Source: Shewanella sp. ANA-3
Lineage (GTDB): Bacteria; Pseudomonadota; Gammaproteobacteria; Enterobacterales; Shewanellaceae
DNA: 64,000 nucleotides
Assembly: GCF_000203935.1 (NCBI RefSeq)
Contig: NC_008577.1
Span: 1,178,001 to 1,242,000, forward strand
Reading direction: 5' to 3'
Shown here: positions 28,822 through 38,735 of the stretch, one piece after another
How the letters are laid out: each line of letters opens with the position of its first letter
Numbering within the stretch: the stretch's first letter is position 1
Notes under the pieces: generated by a model
What the model was told of the DNA's origin: nothing
What the model saw: the letters and a program-made list of their open reading frames with translations, nothing else
The model's database searches: none
Translations under genes and position numbers: made by a program

Positions 28822-30846
28822 TTAGGCGCCACGAAATCCATCAATATTGCTAATGGTTGCGGTTTGGTTGGCAATATACAGCGCCTCAAACTCTGCCTGT
28901 GGTAACGGCTGGCTAAAGTAGAAGCCTTGACCTATTTGACATTGGTTACGCTTGAGCCAATCGAGTTGCTGCTCGTTTTCGATGCCTTCGGCGACGATAG
29001 TCAGATTTAACTGTTTACCTAACATCAAAATGGTCGAGGCAATCGCACTGTCTCCTGGTAAGTCGGATACGAAGCAGCGGTCGATTTTCATGGTCGTGAT
29101 CGGCAAATGCCGCAGGTAAGACAGGGAAGAGTAGCCGGTACCAAAGTCATCGACGGCGATACCAAATCCGGCCGACTTGAGCTGTTCTAACTTGTTGATC
29201 GCAAGCTCAATGTCATTCATCAACGATGTTTCGGTGATTTCAATTTCGAGCAATTCCGGTTGAATTTGGTAACGCAGCGCCATTTGCTTAATGTCCGACA
29301 CTAAGCTGGCATCGGCAAATTGTTGTGACGCGACATTAATAGCAATCGGTATCGCATAGTTATATTTCTTCTGCCAGTCGCGTAGCACGCGGCAGCTTTG
29401 CTCGATAACCCAACGTCCAATCGGAATAATAATGCCGGTTTCTTCCGCCACCGGAATAAAGGAGATGGGGCTGATTAAACGGCCATCCTTTTGCCAACGG
29501 ATCAGGGCTTCACAAGCGGTGATCTTACCGGTTTGTAAATCTAATTTGGGCTGAAAGTAGAGCAAAAATTCATTGTTTTTCAAGGCATCATGTAGCGATG
29601 CTTCGGTACGGAGTCGCACAGCCGCGCGCTCGGTCATCTGTTGTTTGAAGAAGGCCCATTGATTCGATCCTGCGGCCTTGGCGCTGTACATGGCGATATC
29701 GGCATGGCGGATAAGATCTTCGGCGCTGTTGCCATCTTCTGGATAGATGGAAATCCCAATCGATGCCGCCGGGTGAATCGCATGTTCATTCAGCTGAATC
29801 GGCACATTCAGCTGCACTAACAGCTTATCGACAAAGTCGGCAGCTTGGTCGGGGGAGTGAACTGAGTCGGCTAGAATCACGAATTCATCGCCGCCTAGGC
29901 GTGATACTGACCCTTTATCGCCCACCACGCGTTCCAAAATACGGGCGATGCGGGCGAGGAATTGATCGCCAAGGGCGTGTCCGAGGGAGTCATTGATATT
30001 TTTGAAACGGTCTAAGTCGATAAACATCAAAGCAAAACTGCTTTTATGAACCCGTGAGCGCTGGATAGTCACGGCAATGGTTTCGAGTAATAGGGTTCGA
30101 TTAGGAAGGCCTGTTAATGGGTCTCGGGTGGCCATTTTACGCAGTTTGGATTGGGTCTGACTGAATTGAATAAGGATCTGGTTAAACTTCGATGTCACTA
30201 GACCTAATTCATCATCCTTATGGGCGTTGGACATGGGCAGCAGGTTTTCATCGGGCGAATCGGGGGAAATCTTATCAATGGCCTCGCTGATCCTGGCTAT
30301 TGGCTGTGTCAAGAAGCGGTGGAATACGACAGACAGCACTAAGGTGAGTAACAGCGCGCGGGCTAAGGTGGCAAAAAAGCTGAAGCGTAACTGGCTAAAG
30401 AGGGTGTTGGTCAGTTCCTGCGTATCGTAAAAAATGGTTAGCGTGCCGATAAGCTGCTGTTTTTGAGTGCCTTCAAAGTAAAAGGGCCGATACAAGGGCC
30501 GTGAGATTTCTTTTAAGTCATCAAAGAGTTTATTGCTGAGGCTGATAAAGGTTTGTGAGTTGTTTTTCTTATTATTGCTCACGGAAACAAACATCGAGCC
30601 GTCATCGAGTTCAATCACCGCAGAGCCCACATGCTCTACTTTAATCGCCCCCTCTAGGGTTTGCCTTGCCAAATTATCATCTAAAGCCCAGACGGCGTTG
30701 GCGGCGGGTTGTTCTACAGAATCGAGTAATTCCTGTTGAGTGGTAGTGAGTTGCTGCTTGGTGGAGACGACGAGGGCGATTTCAACAATGAAGATGGCGA
30801 TAGCGAAAAAAGCGCTGTAAAAACGACGAGATTTGTTTGTTTCCAA
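28822..30846 (-). CDS. Membrane GGDEF/EAL protein (c-di-GMP turnover)
   Basis: A protein of 674 residues with TM1 (about 10-28), a periplasmic sensor region (about 29-154), TM2 (155-177), a HAMP linker (178-230), a GGDEF domain (238-400) and an EAL domain (410-660). The cyclase motif GGDEF is intact (318-322); the inhibitory RxxD site upstream is absent. The phosphodiesterase side has ACEALIRW, ETSLMND, DDFGTGYSS and EGIENEQQL, so both activities are possible. The start is a TTG without a clear ribosome site, after an in-frame stop three codons upstream. It splits rpsO from pnp, on the opposite strand. Confidence 0.93.
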   Translation of the reverse strand: METNKSRRFYSAFFAIAIFIVEIALVVSTKQQLTTTQQELLDSVEQPAANAVWALDDNLARQTLEGAIKVEHVGSAVIELDDGSMFVSVSNNKKNNSQTFISLSNKLFDDLKEISRPLYRPFYFEGTQKQQLIGTLTIFYDTQELTNTLFSQLRFSFFATLARALLLTLVLSVVFHRFLTQPIARISEAIDKISPDSPDENLLPMSNAHKDDELGLVTSKFNQILIQFSQTQSKLRKMATRDPLTGLPNRTLLLETIAVTIQRSRVHKSSFALMFIDLDRFKNINDSLGHALGDQFLARIARILERVVGDKGSVSRLGGDEFVILADSVHSPDQAADFVDKLLVQLNVPIQLNEHAIHPAASIGISIYPEDGNSAEDLIRHADIAMYSAKAAGSNQWAFFKQQMTERAAVRLRTEASLHDALKNNEFLLYFQPKLDLQTGKITACEALIRWQKDGRLISPISFIPVAEETGIIIPIGRWVIEQSCRVLRDWQKKYNYAIPIAINVASQQFADASLVSDIKQMALRYQIQPELLEIEITETSLMNDIELAINKLEQLKSAGFGIAVDDFGTGYSSLSYLRHLPITTMKIDRCFVSDLPGDSAIASTILMLGKQLNLTIVAEGIENEQQLDWLKRNQCQIGQGFYFSQPLPQAEFEALYIANQTATISNIDGFRGA

Positions 30847-31064
30847 GTTAGGGATTTAAAGCGACCCGTCATTCAACACATCCTTTATTATTGTTTTCGC
30901 TATGGGGATCTTGCGACATTAAGTTACAGCATAACTCTTTGTTCGTTTACCCACTTTAGTGAAAAGATAGACCTTTGTCATCATTATCTGCTCTTTATCT
31001 ATTGTGGATAATTGCAGTATACTTACGCGCGTAATTCAAGGTCATTAATTAAGGAATGGGTCAC

Positions 31065-33164
31065 GTGAATCCAATTGTAAAGAGTTTTGAGTATGGTCAA
31101 CATACAGTCACCCTGGAAACAGGTGTTATTGCACGTCAAGCAGACGCTGCCGTTTTAGCTAGCATGGGTGACACGACAGTGTTAGTCACTGTTGTTGGTA
31201 AAAAAGAAGCTGAAGCAGGCCGTGACTTCTTTCCTCTGACTGTTAACTATCAAGAAAAGACCTACGCAGCAGGTAAAATTCCTGGTGGTTTCTTTAAGCG
31301 TGAAGGCCGTCCTTCAGAAGATGAGACATTAATCGCTCGCCTGATCGACCGTCCAATTCGTCCTCTTTTCCCTAATGGCTTCACAAACGAAGTTCAAGTG
31401 ATCATTACTGTTGTATCTGTCGATCCACAAATCGAGCCGGATATTATTTCAATGATCGGTACTTCGGCTGCGCTTGCTATTTCGGGTATCCCATTCAGCG
31501 GCCCATTAGGTGCAGCGCGCGTGGGTTACATCAATGGCGAATACGTACTGAACCCAACAGTGACTCAGTTAGAAAGCAGCCAACTGAACCTAGTTGTTGC
31601 CGGTACTGAGAGCGCGGTATTGATGGTTGAGTCAGAAGCTCAAGCATTACCAGAAGAAGTGATGTTAGGCTCAGTGGTTTATGGCCATGACCAACAACAA
31701 GTGGTTATCAAAGCGATTGCTGAATTCAAAGCAGAAGCGGGTAAACCAGCTTGGAATTGGACTGCACCAGTTGCCAATGAAGCCTTAGTTGCTCAAGTTA
31801 AAGAATTAGCTGAAGACGGTTTAGCGCAAGCGTATCAAATTCAAGTTAAACAAGATCGTTATGCTCAAGTTGCTGTGGTTAAAGCCGCTGCTAAAGAAGC
31901 ACTGTTGGCTGCAAACCCAGACGTCGATTTACGTGAAGTTGACGGTTTGCTCGGTAGCTTAGAGAAGAAAGTGGTTCGTGGTCGCATCATCCGTGGTGAG
32001 CCTCGTATCGACGGTCGTGAGCCAGACATGGTTCGTGCTCTCAGCGTATTAGCAGGCGTATTACCACGTACTCACGGTAGTGCACTGTTTACCCGTGGCG
32101 AAACTCAAGCACTGGTAACTTGTACTCTAGGTACTGAGCGTGACGCACAGAAGATTGATAGCATCATGGGCGAGCGTACTAACCGCTTTATGCTGCACTA
32201 CAACTTCCCTCCTTACTCTGTGGGTGAGACAGGTATGGTGGGTTCACCTAAGCGTCGCGAAATCGGTCACGGCAAGTTAGCATGGCGCGGTATCAACGCA
32301 GTCATGCCAACGGCTGAAGAATTCCCATACAGCGTTCGCGTGGTTTCTGAAATCACTGAATCTAACGGTTCAAGCTCTATGGCATCAGTTTGTGGTACGT
32401 CTCTTGCGCTGATGGATGCGGGTGTACCAATCAAGACTTCTGTAGCGGGTATCGCTATGGGTCTAGTAAAAGAAGGCGACAACTTCGTTGTTCTGTCTGA
32501 CATCTTAGGTGATGAAGACCACTTAGGTGACATGGACTTCAAAGTAGCCGGTACTCGTGACGGTGTGACTGCACTGCAGATGGACATCAAGATCGAAGGT
32601 ATCACCAAAGAAATCATGGAAATTGCACTGCAACAAGCCTACGGCGCACGTGTACATATCCTGAACGTGATGGACCAAGCGATTGGTTCACACCGTGATG
32701 ATATCTCTGACCACGCTCCACGTATCACAACTATCAAGATCAACCCAGAGAAGATCCGTGATGTTATCGGTAAAGGCGGCGCGGTTATTCGTGCGCTGAC
32801 CGAAGAAACCGGCACCACTATCGAACTGGAAGATGACGGTACTGTGAAGATTGCTTCGTCAAATGGCGATGCAACCCGTGAAGCCATCCGTCGTATCGAA
32901 GAAATCACTTCAGAAGTTGAAGTGGGTCGTATCTACAACGGTAAAGTTATCCGTATCGTAGACTTCGGTGCCTTCGTTAACATTCTGCCTGGCAAAGATG
33001 GTTTAGTACACATTTCGCAAATCAGCGATGAGCGTGTTGCTAACGTCTCTGACCACCTTGAACTGAACCAAGAAGTTACCGTTAAGGTAATGGAAGTGGA
33101 TCGTCAAGGTCGTGTAAGACTGTCAATCAAAGAAGCACAGACTAAAGAAGCCGCTGCTGAATAA
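31065..33164 (+). CDS. pnp: Polynucleotide phosphorylase
   Basis: A 3'-5' phosphorolytic exoribonuclease, core of the degradosome. The 699-residue protein has two RNase PH domains ([10 protein letters not shown] and [11 protein letters not shown]), with catalytic-site DMDFKVAGT, then KH ([17 protein letters not shown]) and S1 ([19 protein letters not shown]) RNA-binding domains. The GTG at 31065 is preferred: AAGGA lies 9 nt upstream, whereas the ATG at 31056 directly abuts that site. A palindromic terminator follows, and nlpI is next. Confidence 0.97.
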   Translation: MNPIVKSFEYGQHTVTLETGVIARQADAAVLASMGDTTVLVTVVGKKEAEAGRDFFPLTVNYQEKTYAAGKIPGGFFKREGRPSEDETLIARLIDRPIRPLFPNGFTNEVQVIITVVSVDPQIEPDIISMIGTSAALAISGIPFSGPLGAARVGYINGEYVLNPTVTQLESSQLNLVVAGTESAVLMVESEAQALPEEVMLGSVVYGHDQQQVVIKAIAEFKAEAGKPAWNWTAPVANEALVAQVKELAEDGLAQAYQIQVKQDRYAQVAVVKAAAKEALLAANPDVDLREVDGLLGSLEKKVVRGRIIRGEPRIDGREPDMVRALSVLAGVLPRTHGSALFTRGETQALVTCTLGTERDAQKIDSIMGERTNRFMLHYNFPPYSVGETGMVGSPKRREIGHGKLAWRGINAVMPTAEEFPYSVRVVSEITESNGSSSMASVCGTSLALMDAGVPIKTSVAGIAMGLVKEGDNFVVLSDILGDEDHLGDMDFKVAGTRDGVTALQMDIKIEGITKEIMEIALQQAYGARVHILNVMDQAIGSHRDDISDHAPRITTIKINPEKIRDVIGKGGAVIRALTEETGTTIELEDDGTVKIASSNGDATREAIRRIEEITSEVEVGRIYNGKVIRIVDFGAFVNILPGKDGLVHISQISDERVANVSDHLELNQEVTVKVMEVDRQGRVRLSIKEAQTKEAAAE

Positions 33165-33210
33165 TCGTCTTTACTGACATTATCGGCGTCAGTTTCGACA
33201 TGACGTGACT

Positions 33211-33240
33211 AAAAGGAGATCAATTGATCTCCTTTTTGTT
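33211..33240 (+). terminator. Terminator of pnp
   Basis: A 26-bp perfect palindrome with arm AAAAGGAGATCAA followed by extra T. It lies about 45 bp after the pnp stop. Confidence 0.9.
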
Positions 33241-33355
33241 TGTTTAGGTTTAATAAAATTGCGTTTAATGCTATTCCTCAATAGCAGTCCTGAAGTGGGA
33301 TTGCTATCATGAACATTCTTCTGCGTGGGTTGGGAATCTAAAAAGGTAGAAATGG

Positions 33356-34258
33356 ATGAGTCTTAAAATTAGAACCGCTGTTGTTGCTGTGCTGGCGGGT
33401 GCCAGCTTGATGTTGGCTGGATGTGCGACCACTAAGTCTCCCTTAGACAACCAAAATGACGTTGAAGGCAAGTTAGTCATCGCCCCCGTGATGCCAGACT
33501 ATAAAGTTGAAGTCACCCTTGCCAAGCTGAATGAAATATTATCGGCGGTTGAGCTAACCAACGAGCAGCGCGCACGTTTTCATTACGACCGTGGCGTGAT
33601 TTACGACAGCGTTGGTTTACGCTTAATGGCGCGTATCGATTTTATGCAGGCGCTTAAACTGCAACCCGACTTAGCCGATGCCTATAATTTCCTTGGTATT
33701 TATTACACCCAAGAGGGTGAATACGATAGCGCTTATGAGGCGTTTGATGGGGTATTAGAGCTGTCGCCAAACTATGATTATGCCTATTTGAATCGCGGCA
33801 TTGCGCTTTATTATGGTGATCGGAACGATCTCGCCTTAAAAGATATGCAGGCGTTTTATGCCGGCGATAATAAAGACGGTTACCGCGCCCTGTGGTTATA
33901 TCTCATCCAGTCAAAGGATAACGCTGAGGAAGCTAAACGTCAGTTACAGGAGCACCGCAAGGGACTGGAAGCCGATGCCTGGTCAACCGTAATTGTTGAT
34001 TATTACCTCGGTGCTAAGAGCCGCGAGCAGGTTTTTGCTGACGCCAAGTTAGGCCTGACCCACCCCAAAGAATATGCTGAGCGTTTGTGTGAAGCGTATT
34101 TCTACCTCGCGAAAATCGAAATCGCCAAGAATCAATACCAAGAGGCGGCGAATTATTTCCGTCTTGCCCTCGCGACCAATATCTATGACTTTGTTGAGCA
34201 CAGATACGCGCGAATTGAGTTAGCCAAAGTTAAAGGTTTGCTCGAAGGCACAAAATAA
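33356..34258 (+). CDS. nlpI: Lipoprotein NlpI (TPR protein)
   Basis: An outer-membrane lipoprotein that in E. coli acts as adaptor for peptidoglycan hydrolases and the protease Prc. The 300-residue protein has the lipobox LAGC with C23, then tetratricopeptide-like repeats (LQPDLADAYNFLGIYYTQEGEYDSAYEAFDGVL is one, split across two repeats of the motif). The pnp-nlpI order is the same as in E. coli. AAAGGTAG precedes the ATG. Confidence 0.93.
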   Translation: MSLKIRTAVVAVLAGASLMLAGCATTKSPLDNQNDVEGKLVIAPVMPDYKVEVTLAKLNEILSAVELTNEQRARFHYDRGVIYDSVGLRLMARIDFMQALKLQPDLADAYNFLGIYYTQEGEYDSAYEAFDGVLELSPNYDYAYLNRGIALYYGDRNDLALKDMQAFYAGDNKDGYRALWLYLIQSKDNAEEAKRQLQEHRKGLEADAWSTVIVDYYLGAKSREQVFADAKLGLTHPKEYAERLCEAYFYLAKIEIAKNQYQEAANYFRLALATNIYDFVEHRYARIELAKVKGLLEGTK

Positions 34259-34309
34259 GCCATATCGCCCGAGACACATCTTGGGCTTTACCTAGCCAAG
34301 TACGTACTG

Positions 34310-34334
34310 AGGCGCTATAATTTGCGCCTTTTTT
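34310..34334 (+). terminator. Terminator of nlpI
   Basis: AGGCGC and GCGCCT form a 6-bp stem around TATAATTT, followed by five T. The loop contains a perfect TATAAT, but no -35 stands at the right distance. Confidence 0.65.
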
Positions 34335-34357
34335 AGCGATACGAGTGCATAGGTTAA

Positions 34358-35938
34358 ATGTCAGACAATAAAGTAGAGGTCGATAAACGTCGCACCTTCG
34401 CGATTATATCGCACCCCGACGCGGGTAAAACCACCATTACCGAAAAAGTGCTGTTATTCGGAAACGCGCTGCAGAAAGCGGGTACCGTTAAGGGCAAAAA
34501 ATCGGGTCAGCATGCTAAGTCTGACTGGATGGAAATGGAAAAAGACCGTGGTATTTCGATTACTACGTCTGTCATGCAGTTCCCCTATGGTGGCGCGCTC
34601 GTTAACCTACTCGATACTCCCGGCCACGAAGACTTCTCAGAAGATACTTACCGCACCTTGACGGCGGTTGACTCTTGCTTGATGGTTATCGACTCGGCAA
34701 AAGGGGTAGAGGATCGTACCATCAAATTGATGGAAGTCACGCGTCTGCGCGATACGCCTATCGTCACCTTTATGAACAAACTCGACCGTGATATTCGCGA
34801 TCCCATCGAACTGATGGATGAGGTTGAAGATGTTCTTAATATCGCCTGTGCGCCTATCACTTGGCCTATTGGCAGCGGTAAAGAGTTCAAAGGTGTTTAC
34901 CATATTCTGCGTGATGAAGTGGTACTGTATCAGAGCGGTATGGGACACACGATTCAAGAGCGCCGCGTGATTGAAGGCATCGATAACCCTGAGCTGGATA
35001 AGGCGATTGGTAGTTATGCTGCCGATTTACGTGATGAAATGGAGTTGGTTCGCGGTGCATCGAATGAATTTGATCATCAAGCCTTCTTAAAGGGTGAACT
35101 TACGCCAGTCTTCTTCGGTACTGCATTGGGTAACTTCGGTGTTGACCATATCCTCGATGGTATTGTGGAGTGGGCGCCAAAGCCGTTGCCTCGTGAAAGC
35201 GATGCGCGGATGATCATGCCTGACGAAGAAAAATTCACCGGTTTTGTGTTTAAAATCCAAGCTAACATGGATCCTAAACACCGTGACCGCGTTGCCTTTA
35301 TGCGCGTTTGCTCGGGTCGCTATGAGCAAGGCATGAAGATGCACCATGTGCGCATTGGCAAAGATGTTAACGTCAGTGATGCCTTGACCTTTATGGCGGG
35401 TGACCGAGAACGTGCTGAAGTGGCGTATCCTGGTGATATTATTGGTTTACATAACCATGGGACCATTCGTATTGGTGATACTTTCACCCAAGGTGAAAAG
35501 TTCCGCTTTACCGGTGTACCTAACTTCGCACCTGAAATGTTCCGCCGTATTCGTCTGCGTGATCCACTCAAGCAAAAACAATTGCTTAAGGGCCTAGTTC
35601 AGTTGTCTGAAGAAGGTGCTGTGCAGGTATTCCGTCCATTAGATTCGAACGATTTGATCGTTGGGGCTGTGGGTGTGCTGCAGTTTGAAGTGGTTGTCGG
35701 CCGCTTAAAGAGCGAGTACAACGTTGAAGCGATTTACGAAGGTATTAGCGTTTCAACGGCACGCTGGGTTTATTGTAAAGATGAGCGTAAGCTAGAAGAG
35801 TTCCGCCGTAAGTGCAGCCAAAACTTGGCGCTCGATGGTGGCGATAACTTAACTTATATTGCGCCAACTATGGTTAACTTAAATCTTTCGATGGAAAGAT
35901 ACCCTGATATCGAGTTCGCTAAAACGCGCGAACACTAA
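34358..35938 (+). CDS. prfC: Peptide chain release factor 3
   Basis: A translational GTPase that ejects RF1/RF2 after peptide release. The 526-residue protein has the G domain at its N-terminus: [14 protein letters not shown] (G1), [16 protein letters not shown] (G3), NKLDRD (G4). The RF3-typical C-terminal region includes [16 protein letters not shown]. It is preceded by the nlpI terminator and has its own terminator. Confidence 0.97.
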   Translation: MSDNKVEVDKRRTFAIISHPDAGKTTITEKVLLFGNALQKAGTVKGKKSGQHAKSDWMEMEKDRGISITTSVMQFPYGGALVNLLDTPGHEDFSEDTYRTLTAVDSCLMVIDSAKGVEDRTIKLMEVTRLRDTPIVTFMNKLDRDIRDPIELMDEVEDVLNIACAPITWPIGSGKEFKGVYHILRDEVVLYQSGMGHTIQERRVIEGIDNPELDKAIGSYAADLRDEMELVRGASNEFDHQAFLKGELTPVFFGTALGNFGVDHILDGIVEWAPKPLPRESDARMIMPDEEKFTGFVFKIQANMDPKHRDRVAFMRVCSGRYEQGMKMHHVRIGKDVNVSDALTFMAGDRERAEVAYPGDIIGLHNHGTIRIGDTFTQGEKFRFTGVPNFAPEMFRRIRLRDPLKQKQLLKGLVQLSEEGAVQVFRPLDSNDLIVGAVGVLQFEVVVGRLKSEYNVEAIYEGISVSTARWVYCKDERKLEEFRRKCSQNLALDGGDNLTYIAPTMVNLNLSMERYPDIEFAKTREH

Positions 35939-35957
35939 CAGGTAAGTAACCTAGGCT

Positions 35958-35985
35958 AAAAGGCGGTGATTCACCGCCTTTTTTG
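35958..35985 (+). terminator. Terminator of prfC
   Basis: AAAAGGCGGTGA and TCACCGCCTTTT form a 12-bp perfect stem with almost no loop beyond the central bases, followed by T. It lies about 20 bp after the prfC stop. Confidence 0.85.
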
Positions 35986-36009
35986 TATCTACAATTTGTG
36001 GGATGACTC

Positions 36010-36189
36010 ATGATTCATTGGATAACTCGGGCGTGGCGTGCCTATATTCGTTGGTGTGACAAGATGGGGCTGACGCCAGAGAATCGCCGTTGTTGTATGC
36101 CTCGATTGGAGGACCCGCCATTAGCCCGCAACAAGCCGAATTGCCAAGAAAAGGCGCCTGCACCCCAAGGAGAAACAAAATCGGAGTAA
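36010..36189 (+). CDS. Small Cys-containing protein (DUF5363-like)
   Basis: A 59-residue protein too short for most ORF finders. Sequence MIHWITRAWRAYIRWCDKMG, then LTPENRRCCMPRLEDPP, resembles DUF5363 small proteins as I remember them. It has four cysteines (C16, C28, C29, C45), a Trp/Arg-rich basic head, and no signal peptide. GGGA lies 6 nt upstream of the ATG. The stop is 7 bp before the TatD-type gene start, and GGAG for that gene lies within its last codons, so the two are probably co-translated. Function unknown. Confidence 0.75.
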   Translation: MIHWITRAWRAYIRWCDKMGLTPENRRCCMPRLEDPPLARNKPNCQEKAPAPQGETKSE

Positions 36190-36196
36190 CAGATTG

Positions 36197-36964
36197 ATGA
36201 TGCTAGATACCCACGCACACCTCGATTTCGCAGAGTTTGATAGTGACCGCGAACAGGTCGTGCAGCGTATGCGACAAGCGGGCATCGATAATCTGATTAT
36301 TCCGGGAGTTTCCCCGCTGCATTGGGAAAAGCAGTTGGCGATTGCAGAGCAATATCAATGTTATTTTGCCTTAGGTATCCATCCTTGGTTTTGCCCCGAA
36401 GATGTTGATAAGGCTATTTCTGCATTAACATTTCAAGTTTCTCAGTTACGAGAATGTCCCCGTTTTGTTGCTATTGGTGAATGCGGATTAGACAAACTTT
36501 ATGCTGATAATTGGAGTAAACAGTTAGCATTTTTCGATGCGCAGCTAACTCTCGCCAATGAGCTGAACTTGCCCGTTATCGTCCATGCAGTCAAAGCTCA
36601 TCAAGAGGTATTGTCCCATTTAAAGCGCCACAAACTCCCAAAAGGTGGCGTAATACACGCCTTTTCTGGCAGTCCCGATATAGCTGCTGAATATATTAAG
36701 TTGGGTTTTAAGCTAGGTATTGGGGGCTTAGTGATGAATCCCAATGCGAAAAAACTGCTCAAAACCGTCAGCGAATTGCCCCTAGACAGCTTCCTACTTG
36801 AGACTGATTCTCCAGCCATGACCCCGCAAAATGTTACAGAAAAACGGAATCAACCCGCTAACGCTGTACTTTTTATAGACAAAATTGCAACTTTGCAAAA
36901 AAAATCTAGTGTTCTAATATCAGAACACTTGGTGTCGAATGCAATGCAACTGTTTGACCTTTAG
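36197..36964 (+). CDS. yjjV: TatD-family metal-dependent hydrolase (YjjV-like)
   Basis: A TIM-barrel metallohydrolase of 255 residues, predicted DNase or phosphodiesterase. Metal-binding DTHAHLDF starts the protein; AIGECGLD, VIHAFSGS and LLETDSPA supply the remaining ligands. The start could be TTG 36194 (GGAG 7 nt upstream), ATG 36197 or ATG 36200; I use 36197. The call as YjjV rather than TatD or YcfH rests partly on position: E. coli yjjV also lies just upstream of deoCABD. Confidence 0.88.
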   Translation: MMLDTHAHLDFAEFDSDREQVVQRMRQAGIDNLIIPGVSPLHWEKQLAIAEQYQCYFALGIHPWFCPEDVDKAISALTFQVSQLRECPRFVAIGECGLDKLYADNWSKQLAFFDAQLTLANELNLPVIVHAVKAHQEVLSHLKRHKLPKGGVIHAFSGSPDIAAEYIKLGFKLGIGGLVMNPNAKKLLKTVSELPLDSFLLETDSPAMTPQNVTEKRNQPANAVLFIDKIATLQKKSSVLISEHLVSNAMQLFDL

Positions 36965-37034
36965 TTGTTTTTGGTTAAACAGGTGTAGGTCGCAATAGCA
37001 TTTTGCTCTAAGCGGTTGAAATTAAACTCCAAAA

Positions 37035-37046
37035 TTTTGATCAAAA
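37035..37046. repeat. Palindrome TTTTGATCAAAA upstream of nupC
   Basis: A perfect 12-bp palindrome centred about 31-37 bp upstream of the TATAAT box at 37072. Its centre would lie near -43 if that box is used, a position where activators often bind. No regulator can be named. Confidence 0.4.
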
Positions 37047-37071
37047 CGACGATTTTCGACTTTCTCTCGGG

Positions 37072-37077
37072 TATAAT
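37072..37077 (+). promoter_or_regulatory. -10 element upstream of nupC
   Basis: A perfect TATAAT 63 bp before the nupC start. No good -35 lies 16-18 bp upstream, so activation by a bound factor is likely. Confidence 0.5.
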
Positions 37078-37140
37078 CTGACTCGGAAATAGGTTGATTA
37101 ACAACATAATTAAAAAGTGTTAACAATAGGGTGATGGTTA

Positions 37141-38400
37141 ATGAATATATTGATGAGCTTAGTAGGGGTGGTCGTCCTACTTGCGATAGGTTTCCTCCTA
37201 TCGAATAACAAAAAAGCAATTAACTTGCGTACTGTGGGTGGTGCATTAGCCATCCAGGCCGCCTTCGGTGGTTTTGTACTGTACGTTCCTGTCGGTAAAG
37301 ATATCCTGAAAAGTGTATCTGACGCGGTTTCTAGCGTTATCGGTTATGCACAAAACGGTATCGGCTTCCTGTTCGGTGATTTAGCTAACTTCAAACTTGG
37401 CTTTATCTTCGCGGTAAACGTGTTGCCAGTTATCGTGTTCTTCTCTTCTCTGATCGCCGTTCTGTACTACTTAGGCATCATGCAGTGGATCATCCGTATC
37501 ATCGGTGGTGGTCTGCAAAAAGCATTAGGCACAAGCCGTACTGAATCTATGTCAGCGACTGCTAACATCTTCGTTGGTCAAACTGAAGCGCCGTTAGTGG
37601 TTCGTCCATTCATCCCAACTATGACTCAATCAGAACTGTTTGCGATCATGGTGGGTGGTTTAGCTTCTATCGCAGGTTCAGTACTGGCTGGTTACGCACA
37701 AATGGGCGTGCCTATTGAGTACTTAGTTGCTGCGTCATTCATGGCGGCACCAGGTGGTCTATTAATGGCTAAACTGATGCACCCAGAGACTGAAGTTGCT
37801 AAAAACGACATGGATGAATTACCAGAAGATCCTGATAAGCCAGCTAACGTATTAGACGCTGCTGCTGCGGGTGCTTCATCTGGTATGCACTTAGCGTTAA
37901 ACGTTGGTGCAATGCTGTTAGCCTTCGTTGGTTTGATCGCAATGATCAACGGCATCATCGGTGGTGTAGGTGGTTGGTTCGGTGTTGAAGGTTTAACACT
38001 GGAACTGATCCTTGGTTACATCTTCATGCCTTTAGCTTTCTTAATCGGTGTACCTTGGAACGAAGCACTGGTTGCTGGTTCTTTCATCGGTCAGAAGATC
38101 GTTGTTAACGAATTCGTAGCTTACCTGAACTTTGCTCCATACCTAAAAGACATCGCTGATGGCGGTATGATTGTTGCTGACACTGGTTTAGCAATGACTG
38201 ACAGAACCAAAGCGATTATTTCATTTGCACTGTGTGGTTTCGCTAACTTGTCTTCTATTGCGATTCTGCTAGGTGGTTTAGGTGCTATGGCTCCTAACCG
38301 TCGTCACGATTTAGCTAAGTTAGGTATCCGTGCTGTTATCGCCGGTTCTTTAGCTAACTTAATGAGTGCAACAATTGCAGGTCTGTTCTTAGCTATCTAA
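37141..38400 (+). CDS. nupC: Concentrative nucleoside transporter NupC
   Basis: A CNT-family cation-coupled importer of pyrimidine and other nucleosides in the inner membrane. The 419-residue protein has about ten hydrophobic segments, the CNT signatures GQTEAPLVVRPFI and LMAKLMHPETE, and NEFVAYLNF and ALCGFANLSSIAI near the C-terminus. Its place ahead of a Tsx-like porin and deoCABD genes supports nucleoside uptake. It is likely sodium- or proton-driven; the sequence does not decide which. Confidence 0.94.
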   Translation: MNILMSLVGVVVLLAIGFLLSNNKKAINLRTVGGALAIQAAFGGFVLYVPVGKDILKSVSDAVSSVIGYAQNGIGFLFGDLANFKLGFIFAVNVLPVIVFFSSLIAVLYYLGIMQWIIRIIGGGLQKALGTSRTESMSATANIFVGQTEAPLVVRPFIPTMTQSELFAIMVGGLASIAGSVLAGYAQMGVPIEYLVAASFMAAPGGLLMAKLMHPETEVAKNDMDELPEDPDKPANVLDAAAAGASSGMHLALNVGAMLLAFVGLIAMINGIIGGVGGWFGVEGLTLELILGYIFMPLAFLIGVPWNEALVAGSFIGQKIVVNEFVAYLNFAPYLKDIADGGMIVADTGLAMTDRTKAIISFALCGFANLSSIAILLGGLGAMAPNRRHDLAKLGIRAVIAGSLANLMSATIAGLFLAI

Positions 38401-38735
38401 GCATAGACGTGTAGGGGAGACGCTCCCCACTAACTGGGTCCTGACCATGCAGGGCGGGACCTAAGTTAATTCAACCATTTTCCAGTAGTGAATATTTCCC
38501 GATTGTATAGGCCAGATTACAACTAGACTTTAGCTGTGATGCTGTCTTAACAGTCGTGACGTACGGTTAAGTTAATTAATCGTAAACAACAAGTCGCGAC
38601 TTTGTTCACAATTAAGAATTTTGTGTTCGTGATTTTACGCCAGATTATTGAGATTTTTTTTAATCGAGGTAGAATGCGAGCGCCACAAAAAGAACGCTAC
38701 CCTTGACGGTAGCAAACAAAATAATGGGGTTGATG
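38401..38735. other. Intergenic region nupC / tsx-like
   Basis: A 335-bp spacer. A GGGGAG/CTCCCC hairpin (38414-38428) and an imperfect GGTCC/GGGACC pairing (about 38437-38462) lie just after nupC without a T-run. A TAGAAT near 38672 could be a -10 for the porin gene. No ORF or RNA gene was recognised. Confidence 0.45.

Noticed and set aside
34316..34321. TATAAT in front of prfC as a promoter
   Set aside because: It lies in the loop of the nlpI terminator and has no -35 at 16-18 bp; it may be chance.
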